Shown: positions 8,231 to 17,718 of the stretch, piece after piece
Layout: the number at the start of each line of letters is the position of its first letter
Position numbering within the stretch: the first letter of the stretch is position 1
Assembly (NCBI GenBank): GCA_029938465.1
Contig: JAOZUW010000020.1
Location: forward strand, 1 to 32,076
Source of the DNA: Bacteroidales bacterium
Lineage (GTDB): Bacteria; Bacteroidota; Bacteroidia; Bacteroidales; UBA12170
DNA length: 32,076 nucleotides
Reading direction: 5' to 3'
The notes under the pieces: generated by a model
What the model saw: the letters and a program-made list of their open reading frames with translations, nothing else
What the model was told of the DNA's origin: nothing
The model's database searches: none
Made by a program: the position numbers and the translations under genes

Positions 8231-9382
8231 CTATAAACGTGATACTAGAATTTCTGTCAGCTTCTCTTTGGTTAGATGTTTTTTCTCACCTAGCTTTATA
8301 TCTCCTTTTATTTCCAAATTATTAAGGATTAGTGCCATATCTTTTTCATAGATCTGATAATCAGAAAATCTTGTTTTAATACCAAGATTTTGAAAAAATT
8401 CTTCGGTCTTTAAAATAGTAGCCTTAACATTAAAGGGCTTAGTTCTATTCCCAAACACATTAGTGTCTAGACTCTCTAACTTTTCCATCTTATCATGTTG
8501 CATAATATCCATCACTCCCGGCATAATGATGGCCAATGTTTCAGCATGATCTAAACCAAAAAGGGCTGTGATTTCATGACCTATCATATGTGTGGCCCAA
8601 TCTTGTGCTACGCCTAATCCAATAATACCATTGAGTGCCGATGTGGCTGCCCACATCATATTTGAAGCAATATCAACATCAAAGGGTTTGTGTACATATT
8701 CGGGACCTATTTTTATTAAGGTTTGCAAAATGCCTTCAGCCCATCTGTCCTGAATTTCAGCTTGATTATTATAGGTTAAATATTGTTCCAATACATGTAT
8801 AAATGTATCTACTACACCATTGGCTTTTTGATTTGTGGGTAGTGATTGTAAATGCAATGGATCCAAAACGGAAAATTTAGGCAATAGCAGCGGACTCCCA
8901 AAATCCCTTTTTTGTTTAATTTTTCTGTAACTAATAACTGCTCCACCATTCATTTCGCTTCCAGTGGCTGGTAAAGTCATAATACAAGCAATATCAATAG
9001 CTTCCTTAACAGCTGCACCTTTGCTTAAGATATCCCATGCATCATGGCCTTCGTATTTTGCTGCCGCTGCAATGAATTTACTGCCATCTAATACCGAACC
9101 ACCACCTACGGATAAAATATAATCAATATTCTTTTCTTTAACTATTTGCACTGCTTGCATCAAAGTTTCGTAATCTGGATTAGCTTCGATTCCACCAAAT
9201 TCTATATACCTATGGTTCGAAAGAGCCTTAACTACTTGATCGTAGATACCATTGTTTTTGATGCTTCCACCACCATAGGTGATAAGAATATTTGCGTTTA
9301 TGGGTAATTCTTTTGTTATTTTTGGAATGCTATTTGGTCCAAAAATTATTTTAACAGGATTATAAAATGTAAATGGAAACAT
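8231..9382 (-). CDS. yqhD: Iron-containing alcohol dehydrogenase, YqhD/BDH-like NADPH-dependent aldehyde reductase
   Basis: A group III metal-dependent alcohol dehydrogenase of 383 residues, colinear with E. coli YqhD. It probably reduces short-chain and reactive aldehydes to alcohols with NADPH in the cytoplasm. The cofactor-binding motifs are ITYGGGSIKNNG (34-45), FGGIEANPDYETLM (62-75) and SVGGGSVLDGSKFIAAAA (91-108). The predicted metal ligands are all present: Asp192 and His196 in GVVDTFIHVLEQY, His265 in QDWATHMIGHE and His279 in GLDHAETLAI. It is transcribed alone, away from the DUF2461 gene, and has its own promoter motif. The physiological substrate (butanal, methylglyoxal or lipid-derived aldehydes) cannot be decided from sequence. 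The symbol rests on similarity, not on context. Confidence 0.92.
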   Translation of the reverse strand: MFPFTFYNPVKIIFGPNSIPKITKELPINANILITYGGGSIKNNGIYDQVVKALSNHRYIEFGGIEANPDYETLMQAVQIVKEKNIDYILSVGGGSVLDGSKFIAAAAKYEGHDAWDILSKGAAVKEAIDIACIMTLPATGSEMNGGAVISYRKIKQKRDFGSPLLLPKFSVLDPLHLQSLPTNQKANGVVDTFIHVLEQYLTYNNQAEIQDRWAEGILQTLIKIGPEYVHKPFDVDIASNMMWAATSALNGIIGLGVAQDWATHMIGHEITALFGLDHAETLAIIMPGVMDIMQHDKMEKLESLDTNVFGNRTKPFNVKATILKTEEFFQNLGIKTRFSDYQIYEKDMALILNNLEIKGDIKLGEKKHLTKEKLTEILVSRL

Positions 9383-9398
9383 AGTTTTGTCTTTTCTT

Positions 9399-9406
9399 CA
9401 AAAATA
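9399..9406 (-). promoter_or_regulatory. -7 promoter element for the YqhD-like gene
   Basis: TATTTTTG on the minus strand (TAnnTTTG), 16 bases upstream of the start codon. It lies back to back with the plus-strand box at 9465-9472, so the 130-base gap holds two divergent promoters. Confidence 0.5.
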
Positions 9407-9464
9407 AGGAAAATTCTATAAATATTACTCGATAAATAAAACTATAATAAGCCAATGTCTTTTT

Positions 9465-9472
9465 TATCTTTG
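9465..9472 (+). promoter_or_regulatory. -7 promoter element for the DUF2461 gene
   Basis: TATCTTTG (TAnnTTTG), 40 bases upstream of the ATG at 9513. No clear -33 element. Confidence 0.5.
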
Positions 9473-9512
9473 TTATTCTTTAAATATTGAGATAAATAAA
9501 AAAAATAGAAGA

Positions 9513-10181
9513 ATGATAGGTATCAAGAAGATTTTAGAGTTTCTAACGGATTTGTCGCAGAATAACAACAGAGAATGGTTTGCAGAAAACAAATCAGCCT
9601 ATTTATATGTGAAAAATGAAATGGAGTTATTGGTTGAGAATATGATTTCCAAAATTTCTGTTTTTGATGTTAGTATATCGGATCAATTATCCAAAAAATG
9701 CTTGTTTAGAATCTATCGTGATGTTCGCTTTTCAAAAAATAAAATTCCTTATAAAACAAATATGGGGGCTGTGATAGTTTCTGGAGGAAGGAAAACTGGT
9801 AAAGCCGGGTATTATATTCATATAGAGCCAGATAAGAGCTTTTTAGCAGGAGGTGTATACCTGCCGGAAGCTAAAATACTAAAAGCGATCCGCCAAGAAA
9901 TACAGTATAATACTGAAGAATACAAAAGTATTATTGGTAAAAAAGACTTTAAACAATTATTTGGTGAGGTTTATGGTGAGAAATTGAAAAGACCACCAAA
10001 AGGATTTCCTGCTGAATTTGGAGATATGGAGCTGCTGAAGTATAAAAGTTATGCCATAATTCATCCTTTTTCTGACCTAGAATTGTTACAGAATAGTTTT
10101 TTAGAAGATGCCGTTCAGGTGTTTAAAAAAATGAAGGCTTATAATGATTTCATAAATAGGAGTTTTGCTGATCATTCCTAA
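9513..10181 (+). CDS. DUF2461 family protein (TIGR02453-like)
   Basis: A 222-residue soluble protein of a widespread family without an established function. Recognisable family blocks are LSQNNNREWFAENKSAY near residues 14-30, FRIYRDVRFSKNKIPYKTNMGA near 66-87, and GYYIHIEPDKSFLAGGVYLPEA near 99-120. The last block carries the aromatic and glycine pattern typical of DUF2461. The length is normal. There is no signal peptide, membrane helix or known catalytic motif. It stands alone on the plus strand between two minus-strand units and converges with the rhomboid gene, whose stop is 18 bases away. I assign no function. Confidence 0.88.
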   Translation: MIGIKKILEFLTDLSQNNNREWFAENKSAYLYVKNEMELLVENMISKISVFDVSISDQLSKKCLFRIYRDVRFSKNKIPYKTNMGAVIVSGGRKTGKAGYYIHIEPDKSFLAGGVYLPEAKILKAIRQEIQYNTEEYKSIIGKKDFKQLFGEVYGEKLKRPPKGFPAEFGDMELLKYKSYAIIHPFSDLELLQNSFLEDAVQVFKKMKAYNDFINRSFADHS

Positions 10182-10199
10182 TAAAATCCATTTTGAAAA

Positions 10200-10811
10200 T
10201 TATTGAAAAATTTGATTGAAAAAATGAGAAATCAATTCGGGTTTTAATGCAATTGTAATTAAAAATCCATAGATACCACCCCATAAATGGGCATCATGCC
10301 CAATATTATCGCTTGATTTTTTGTTCATATATGCCGAGTAAGCAATATAAAGTATACCAAAGATTACAGCAGGAATACCAATGGGAATAGGGAAGAGGTA
10401 GATTTTATTCATTGGGTTAAAAACAATAGAAGAAAATAAAACGGCTGAAACGGCACCACTGGCTCCAACTGCATTATAATAGGGGTTGTTTTTGTGTTTG
10501 GCGTAGGCTGGGACTATTGAAAAGCCGAGCCCACCAATGTATAATATTATATAATATAATATTCCGCTACCTGGAAAAATTAAAGAGAAATATTGAATGA
10601 CTACGGAGCCAAAAGAGTATAACACAAACATATTAATACCCAAATGTACCCAGTCGGCATGAACGAGACCATAGCTTAGGATTCTCCAATACTCTTTTCG
10701 TTCTTTTACTAATGATGCGTTGAAACGAAGTTTAGCAAATAATTCGGGATTTCTCCACGATATTACTGATACAACCAGAGTAGCAATGATAATAATATAG
10801 TTTATCAGCAT
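10200..10811 (-). CDS. Rhomboid-family intramembrane serine protease
   Basis: A polytopic inner-membrane protein of 203 residues with about six hydrophobic helices, the size of a minimal bacterial rhomboid. The catalytic dyad is visible: Ser118 in NAVGASGAVSA (the GxSG motif) and His175 in IGHDAHLWGGIYG. The HADWVHLGINMF segment (51-62) carries the conserved helix-2 histidine and asparagine, here His56 and Asn60. Such enzymes cut single-pass membrane proteins within or near the bilayer; the substrate here is unknown. The start codon lies one base after the stop of the 294-residue membrane protein, so the two are co-transcribed and probably translationally coupled. Confidence 0.93.
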   Translation of the reverse strand: MLINYIIIIATLVVSVISWRNPELFAKLRFNASLVKERKEYWRILSYGLVHADWVHLGINMFVLYSFGSVVIQYFSLIFPGSGILYYIILYIGGLGFSIVPAYAKHKNNPYYNAVGASGAVSAVLFSSIVFNPMNKIYLFPIPIGIPAVIFGILYIAYSAYMNKKSSDNIGHDAHLWGGIYGFLITIALKPELISHFFNQIFQ

Positions 10812-10812
10812 A

Positions 10813-11697
10813 TTATTTCTTTGTTCCGGTTTCTACCTGACCCGTTTTGTAATCTAATTCGCTACCACCCATACTGTGAGGTATCATATACATCGCAAAC
10901 AATACAAGAAAAGCCAATATAGGCCAGAAACGGTTTCCTTTTTTCTTGCGAAGCACAATAACAGCAATTAACCAAAAGGCAAAACCGAAAATGGTTTTAT
11001 TATCTGTCCAGTCACCACCAAATGGCCAGCCGGTCCATAAATCACCAAAAGCTTTTAGTTGAACAATAGGCCCCAGTATTAACCCACCAATACCCAGAGA
11101 CACCAAAGTGATTAGTGCATATTTATAGGTACGGTGACCTTTAAAAAGAGCTTCTATTCCTGTTCTGGTGCTATAAAGCATGGCCATAAACATAAAAATG
11201 ATATGTGGTATAAGGATAAAGCCTGGGACTCCTCCTTTAAAACGAATTACAATAGGATCTTCATTTAGTTGGTATTCATTTGCTCCATCTTTTAAAACTA
11301 CTAAATATTCCAATTTGCCAGCTGGAGGTTGATGTGGTAGAAAAGCCATTTTTTCATTATACTTTGGCTTTGAAAAAATCTTGGAGAGAAAAGAATCCTC
11401 GTCTTGACTTTTATCTGCAACAATAGGTTTCATTATCACAGTAGTCCATTCATCCTGACTTTTATATCTGCGATAGAGTACTTTGCCTTTAATGTCATCA
11501 GAAAACCTGAGCTTTATTTCTGCATCATCATCACCGCCATGAGAGCGAAGAAGTTTGAATGTATAGCTTTCGCCTTGAATACTTGTCTCTACACGTTTAG
11601 GATGCGTGGGGCCTGTCATTCGTTGATAAACAGCTGATGAAAGCGTAAATATTATGGCAAATATCCATAATCCTATTGATTTCCTTCTTGATACCAT
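10813..11697 (-). CDS. Conserved membrane protein of unknown function
   Basis: Not recognised as a named family. The 294-residue protein has an N-terminal helix (about 8-24, a signal anchor), then a predicted periplasmic region of about 130 residues rich in beta-prone, charged sequence, for example YTFKLLRSHGGDDDAEIKLRFSD. About four C-terminal membrane helices follow (near 155-175, 193-213, 234-250 and 258-275), with a short hydrophilic tail. A Trp/Gly-rich loop, DLWTGWPFGGDWTDN, links helices 3 and 4 and looks conserved in character. It is the first gene of a two-gene unit with the rhomboid protease one base downstream. A role as rhomboid partner or substrate is possible but unproven. Confidence 0.8.
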   Translation of the reverse strand: MVSRRKSIGLWIFAIIFTLSSAVYQRMTGPTHPKRVETSIQGESYTFKLLRSHGGDDDAEIKLRFSDDIKGKVLYRRYKSQDEWTTVIMKPIVADKSQDEDSFLSKIFSKPKYNEKMAFLPHQPPAGKLEYLVVLKDGANEYQLNEDPIVIRFKGGVPGFILIPHIIFMFMAMLYSTRTGIEALFKGHRTYKYALITLVSLGIGGLILGPIVQLKAFGDLWTGWPFGGDWTDNKTIFGFAFWLIAVIVLRKKKGNRFWPILAFLVLFAMYMIPHSMGGSELDYKTGQVETGTKK

Positions 11698-11719
11698 TTT
11701 TTAATTATTGATTCGTGTG

Positions 11720-11727
11720 CAAAAATA
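11720..11727 (-). promoter_or_regulatory. -7 promoter element for the membrane protein-rhomboid unit
   Basis: TATTTTTG on the minus strand (TAnnTTTG), 22 bases upstream of the start codon at 11697. The upstream sequence is AT-rich with no clear -33 box. Confidence 0.5.
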
Positions 11728-11778
11728 TTATTTTTTTTGATTTGTTTGGTTCAATCTATTGCTTTGTTGACTTTCAAC

Positions 11779-12786
11779 TTATTTTTCTGTGCAGTTTCGG
11801 CAAATATCAATGTCTTTTCTGTTGCTAAAAACCTTGTTTCGGAATTCTTTATAATTGGTTCTTCGTTTAATATCTTCGAAAGATTCATCTAAAATATTCC
11901 CCATTACATAGTCTCCATCCTTATCAAAGCAACACGGCAAAACATTACCATCCCAAGTGATAACAGCTGATTGCCACATTCTTTTACATTTGTTTTTTAA
12001 GGAGTGCTTAACAACCCATTTGCCATTATCTTTTTGTTTATAACGACTGAATGCTTTGTTTTTTGGTATTAACTGATTGTTATCCGTTGAGGAATATATT
12101 TGAGCTGTTTTGATTTCCAGTTTGTCAAATTTTAACTCTTTTTTAAGTTTTTTTATTTCTGTAATTTGATGTTCGTTAGTTTTAAAAACAATAAACTGAA
12201 CAATAATATATGGATTTGAAGCTCTTAATTCTTTCTTGGTTTGAACTAGATTATTTATTCCATTTATAACGCTTTGATAATCGCCGCCTATTCTATATTT
12301 TTCATAGGATTCTTGAGTAGTGCCATCCAATGAGATGATAATTTTATCTAAACCAGAATTTATAGTTTTCTTAGCATTTTCTTTATCAAGGAAATGAGCA
12401 TTGGTGGAGGTGGAAGTGAAAATATTATTTTTTTTGGCATAAGATACCATATCAAAGAAATCCTTATTCATATATGGTTCTCCTTGAAAATACATAATGA
12501 GCCAGATCAGATAATCTTTCTGTTGGTCTATTATTATTTTGAAATTTTCTAGGCTCAGGTAGCCTGTAGGTCTATGAAATTGTTTTTGCCCTGAGGGACA
12601 TTCTAAGCAAGATAAATTACAAAAAGTCCCCGTCTCAATAGATAAACTCCAAGGATTACCTTTGTGAATAATGTTACGACTATACAGAGAATAATAATAG
12701 CTGCTGTATATTTTTATAAGATTGATGAGCTTTTTTGGAGTAAAAACCTTAGCAATATGACTTAAATAAACAAATTTTCTTATCAC
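11779..12786 (-). CDS. Radical SAM/SPASM domain protein
   Basis: A 335-residue radical S-adenosylmethionine enzyme. The N-terminal cluster motif is FCNLSCLECPSG (Cys56, Cys60, Cys63; CxxxCxxC), followed by barrel segments such as YFQGEPYMN (99-107, the GGEP-like SAM site), TSTNA (126-130) and IISLDGTTQESYEKYR (150-165). A C-terminal SPASM-type region has Cys267, WDGNVLPCCFDKDG (Cys285, Cys286) and CRNC (Cys329, Cys332), which could hold an auxiliary Fe-S cluster. The start codon overlaps the stop of the holin-like gene by four bases, so they form one operon. SPASM enzymes often modify peptides or proteins, but others act on sugars or lipids. No precursor peptide is evident, so the substrate is unknown. 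Confidence 0.9.
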   Translation of the reverse strand: MIRKFVYLSHIAKVFTPKKLINLIKIYSSYYYSLYSRNIIHKGNPWSLSIETGTFCNLSCLECPSGQKQFHRPTGYLSLENFKIIIDQQKDYLIWLIMYFQGEPYMNKDFFDMVSYAKKNNIFTSTSTNAHFLDKENAKKTINSGLDKIIISLDGTTQESYEKYRIGGDYQSVINGINNLVQTKKELRASNPYIIVQFIVFKTNEHQITEIKKLKKELKFDKLEIKTAQIYSSTDNNQLIPKNKAFSRYKQKDNGKWVVKHSLKNKCKRMWQSAVITWDGNVLPCCFDKDGDYVMGNILDESFEDIKRRTNYKEFRNKVFSNRKDIDICRNCTEK

Positions 12787-13388
12787 ATCTTTTGCTTCTT
12801 CTTTTGCTTTTTCATTCTTCTGCTCTTAATGACTTCCCGTAAAACAAGTAAAGTGCTCAAAATACTTTTAGGGTTATTAAATATTGATTCAACTAAGCGT
12901 TCCTTCAGTTGTTCAAATGAATAATAGTCTTTGATGCTTTGAAGATTTTCTTCAAAAGAGTCTTCGGATTTAATGAGTTCATTTTTTAGAACTTCTAATG
13001 ATTCTTCAATGCTATGATGTTTTGTGATAGAGCTTTTATTATGTAAATCACTAAAATCCATCGCTTTAGACATGTTTCTTTGAACGGGATCTAATATTAG
13101 TTTATTTCGGAATATATAGAGAATACTTCCGATAAATAAATATATAACACTTACTATTAGATTACCAATGCCGGGCATGTTTAACTCATTAGCTATCCAT
13201 GATGAAAGGCTTAGCGATATGAATAAGCTTATAAATAAAGCAATAAAGCCCATAATAATGGCAAATACAAAAAAGGAAGCTGCATTACTCATTTTTTGAC
13301 TAACTGATAACAAAACTATATCAATTTTTAAATTGATATAGTTTTTTACAATATCTACCGTTTGATTACTAGGGTTATTAAATTCCAT
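12783..13388 (-). CDS. Small membrane protein resembling the phage holin family / holin-X superfamily
   Basis: A 201-residue protein with two strong hydrophobic helices (about residues 36-61 and 73-95) joined by a short loop with NMPGIGN. An amphipathic N-terminal helix precedes them, and a long charged cytoplasmic-looking tail ends in a Lys-rich run (SRRMKKQKKKQKM). The layout resembles the chromosomal holin-X/DUF1469-like membrane proteins often found beside YtxH proteins in Bacteroidota; the name does not imply lysis, and there is no phage context. The gene lies two bases after ytxH and overlaps the radical SAM gene by four bases, so it is the middle of a three-gene operon. The family assignment is from layout only. 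Confidence 0.72.
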   Translation of the reverse strand: MEFNNPSNQTVDIVKNYINLKIDIVLLSVSQKMSNAASFFVFAIIMGFIALFISLFISLSLSSWIANELNMPGIGNLIVSVIYLFIGSILYIFRNKLILDPVQRNMSKAMDFSDLHNKSSITKHHSIEESLEVLKNELIKSEDSFEENLQSIKDYYSFEQLKERLVESIFNNPKSILSTLLVLREVIKSRRMKKQKKKQKM

Positions 13389-13390
13389 TG

Positions 13391-13666
13391 TTATGCCTTT
13401 TTTTCAATTTCTTTCTCGATCTCTTTCTCGATTTCCTTTTCGATTTTACCCATTTTCCCAATTTCGTCCTTAATGTCATCAAGTAAATGATCTGTTTTGT
13501 CATGAATATCCTCTGCAAGATCTTGAATTTTCTCATTTAGGATTTTCCTATTTGTTTCCCCGTCGTTAGGGCTTAGTAATAAAGCAGCTCCTGCACCTAT
13601 GATGCTGCCTAAACCTACTCCAGCTATAAGAGCTAAGAGTACTTTTGATGTTGATGTATCGCTCAT
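13391..13666 (-). CDS. YtxH domain-containing protein
   Basis: A 91-residue protein with one N-terminal glycine-rich membrane segment, LLALIAGVGLGSIIGAGAALLLSPNDGE, which is the YtxH hallmark: a Gly-zipper helix ending in a Leu-Ser-Pro motif. It is followed by an amphipathic, probably coiled-coil tail. The C-terminus is four copies of a four-residue IEKE-type unit. YtxH proteins are linked to general stress or envelope physiology, with no known enzymatic activity. It is the first gene of the operon with the holin-like and radical SAM genes. No exact TAnnTTTG box is seen upstream; an imperfect TTAATTTG lies about 120 bases away. Confidence 0.85.
   Translation of the reverse strand: MSDTSTSKVLLALIAGVGLGSIIGAGAALLLSPNDGETNRKILNEKIQDLAEDIHDKTDHLLDDIKDEIGKMGKIEKEIEKEIEKEIEKKA
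13400..13447 (-). repeat. 12-bp tandem repeat in the 3' end of ytxH
   Basis: Four imperfect 12-base units, each encoding Glu/Lys/Ile in an IEKE-like pattern, make the C-terminus of the YtxH protein. The units differ mostly at third codon positions. Because the unit is a multiple of three, copy-number change would keep the frame and only alter coiled-coil length. Confidence 0.75.
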
Positions 13667-13958
13667 AATTGTTTTTTTTTAAGTGGGTTCTTGAATATCT
13701 TTATAATAATTTAATAAATTGCAGAACCAGTTTGACAATTTATTAAATCATCTCATAGAATGATGTCCCTATTATCACTGCTAACAAATTAAATAAATAT
13801 AGATTACTCCTTTAAACTTGCAGTGAACCATTGCTTGTTAGTAGTATTAATTTTACCATCATTTATGATATCTTATTGCAATATACGAAATAAAATATCA
13901 AAAATCCACTTATTTCTCAAGAACTTTTAATGAGGTGTACGGTAAAATTGTAAAATGG
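13667..13958 (-). promoter_or_regulatory. Non-coding leader upstream of ytxH with two inverted repeats
   Basis: This 292-base spacer carries no ORF or RNA gene that I recognise. It holds a perfect 13-bp inverted repeat, ATTTAATAAATTG (13709-13721) with CAATTTATTAAAT (13736-13748), around a 14-base loop. A second inverted repeat, ACTGCTAACAA (13777-13787) with TTGTTAGTAGT (13835-13845), has one G-U pair if folded and a 47-base loop. Either could be an operator, an RNA structure in a long ytxH leader, or the 3' end of the AI-2E permease transcript. No T-tract follows the first stem on the minus strand, so a simple terminator is not favoured. Confidence 0.4.
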
Positions 13959-15053
13959 TTATATTTTACTTGTTAATTGTTGTACCAGTTTAAATTCACC
14001 AAGAAATTCTCCTGCAATGATTCTAAGCATAGTATAAAAGGGAATGGCTACTATCATGCCACTTGGACCTGCTAGTGTTCCAGCCATCATTATCACTAGA
14101 AATATTTCTAATGGATGTGCTTTTACGGAGTTGGAATATATTAAAGGTTGCAAAATAATATTATCTATTAGGTTGGCTGCTAGAAATACAAGGGCTACTT
14201 TTCCACTAACTAAATAAAAATCAAGATAGTTGCCGGCTCCTAATTCACCAACAACACCTATAACAGCACCCAGAGAGGCGCCAATAACTGGACCAATGTA
14301 TGGGATAATATTCATGGTGCCCCCAGAGAAACCAATTAAAACGGCACTTGGTACATCCAATATGGTCAGCCCTATTGTTAAAAGAGTTATCATACTACTT
14401 ATTTCTATTAGTAGGCCAATGAAATAACGACCTAATAGTGTTTTTGTTTTTCGTAGGATGTTTTTAATTTTTTGGGCATTTTTTTCCGGGGTCATCAATA
14501 ATAGCGTTTGGGCAAAAAGGTTTTCCTCTTTAAGGAAAAAGAAAGTCATAAAAAGAATAGAAAAAGCACCCATGAAAAAGCTTCCAGTTAGGCTTAGTAA
14601 GTCTTTTATAATATTACTAAAAGTAGCTACATTCATAATCTGGGCTATTTTATTTCCAATGATTTCTTCTAAAGGTTCATTGGCATCAATTAGGCCTAAG
14701 TTTATAAGCTTCTTATCAATATTTTGAATACTTTTATCTAAACTGTTAGATACTCTATTGTTATCAATATTTGAGATAATATCAGCCTGTTGATTAACAA
14801 TAGGGATAAAAACAAGAATTATTGAAACACCAATAGCTACTTGTGCTAATAGAGTTATGGCAGCGGCTAAAGATATAGGAATGTAATGTTTACCAATTTT
14901 TTTTCTGCTTATAAAATGGACCAAAGGTCTGCCAATTAATGATAAAACTAAGGATATAATAATATAGGTTACTAATCCTGAGAAATACCATAAAGATAAA
15001 ATCAAAATAATGGAAAATGCTAATGTGATAATTATTCGAGTGGATCTGGTCAT
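13959..15053 (-). CDS. AI-2E family transporter (PF01594-type permease)
   Basis: A 364-residue polytopic inner-membrane protein. Two N-terminal helices (about residues 8-40) and a third near 62-86 precede a hydrophilic helical segment (about 87-150, QADIISNIDNNRVSNSLD). The C-terminal half has the family-typical helices and the Gly/Pro-rich loop GFSGGTMNIIPYIGPVIGASLGAVIGV, near 245-270. Length and pattern match the AI-2E/TqsA/PerM family. Members have been linked to export of autoinducer-2 or to cation/proton antiport; substrate cannot be inferred here, and no luxS is in the window. It lies upstream of the ytxH operon on the same strand, but a 292-base gap makes co-transcription doubtful. 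Confidence 0.92.
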   Translation of the reverse strand: MTRSTRIIITLAFSIILILSLWYFSGLVTYIIISLVLSLIGRPLVHFISRKKIGKHYIPISLAAAITLLAQVAIGVSIILVFIPIVNQQADIISNIDNNRVSNSLDKSIQNIDKKLINLGLIDANEPLEEIIGNKIAQIMNVATFSNIIKDLLSLTGSFFMGAFSILFMTFFFLKEENLFAQTLLLMTPEKNAQKIKNILRKTKTLLGRYFIGLLIEISSMITLLTIGLTILDVPSAVLIGFSGGTMNIIPYIGPVIGASLGAVIGVVGELGAGNYLDFYLVSGKVALVFLAANLIDNIILQPLIYSNSVKAHPLEIFLVIMMAGTLAGPSGMIVAIPFYTMLRIIAGEFLGEFKLVQQLTSKI

Positions 15054-15141
15054 TTTATAAAAATCCTAGTATTTTTTTTAATAATTGTTGCTAAGATATG
15101 AAAAAAAAGGAAGTCCTCTTAAAACAATATGATAATTGATA

Positions 15142-15149
15142 TATCTTTG
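15142..15149 (+). promoter_or_regulatory. -7 promoter element for ligA
   Basis: TATCTTTG (TAnnTTTG), 42 bases upstream of the ligA ATG, in the gap between the divergent AI-2E permease gene and ligA. No clear -33 box. Confidence 0.5.
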
Positions 15150-15191
15150 GGTTTTTGAATAGAAATACTAAGACCATTAATAGTAATTTGA

Positions 15192-17237
<2,046 letters not shown>

Positions 17238-17718
17238 AGAAAGTTTTTTTTATGTAGAACTCAGTTCTTCAATGAGCAAGCACATATTATCTATTTTGAT
17301 AACAAAGAAGTAGTCCTGAGCGGAGTCGAAGGGTGATGCTAAATTTAATATTCCAAAATTAGAATGCTAACACTTCGACTCAGTGCAGCTTAAATGTGTT
17401 CGTATTTTATTGTCGATTAGAAATCTAGTTATATGATAGGCTAATATTTTTGTAAGCTTTTGTTTCTCACAAAGGCGCAAGAGTAAAATAATCAATCATA
17501 TAGAATAAATCATCACGTTTTATAAATATTTAATTATGTGTTCTTTTTATGATATTAACGAACTATAAAAAAAAGAGTCTAAAATTTTATTTTTCAAAAT
17601 TCTTTGTGAAGCTTTGTGTAACAGCAGCGTAAGTTATGACACAAAATACTAAGAAAACAGCATGGCTGGTGTATTGATATTTTATTATTGATTAGTAGTC
17701 AAGTTATCTGATAGCTTA
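17238..17718. repeat. 481-base gene-free stretch built of degenerate repeats
   Basis: No gene or RNA is evident. The stretch contains an imperfect palindrome (17315-17390) and two ACAAAG/CTTTGTG-type segments in opposite orientation (TCTCACAAAGGCGCAAGAG at 17465-17483; CTTTGTGAAGCTTTGTG at 17602-17618). It also holds a pair of 43-base direct repeats at 17403-17445 and 17678-17720, matching at about 34 of 43 positions by eye. The second copy runs two bases into the end of the YrdC gene. Sequences like the first two types are scattered between genes in many Bacteroidota, from general knowledge; no family name can be given here. Confidence 0.6.
17315..17390. repeat. Imperfect palindromic element (REP-like)
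   Basis: The left arm, CTGAGCGGAGTCGAAGGGTG..., and the right arm, ...CACTTCGACTCAGTGCAG, are imperfect reverse complements. AGTCGAAG/CTTCGACT is the exact core, and pairing continues inward through GCTAAATTT/AAATT-AG with a small bulge. The CTGAGCGGAGTCGAAG word is one I associate with dispersed intergenic elements in bacterial genomes. A stem-loop in the RNA, perhaps stabilising or ending the ligA transcript 80 bases upstream, is possible. Confidence 0.6.

Noticed and set aside
12783-13388. Phage lysis module reading of the holin-like gene
   Set aside because: No endolysin, spanin, integrase or structural phage genes are nearby; operon partners are YtxH and radical SAM proteins.
11779-13666. 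RiPP biosynthesis cluster reading of the radical SAM operon
   Set aside because: No short precursor with a leader/core layout, no RRE domain and no exporter or peptidase are adjacent; kept only as a speculative lead.
14458-14727. 89-codon ORF opposite the AI-2E permease gene
   Set aside because: Hydrophobic only because it mirrors a membrane protein gene; no independent support.
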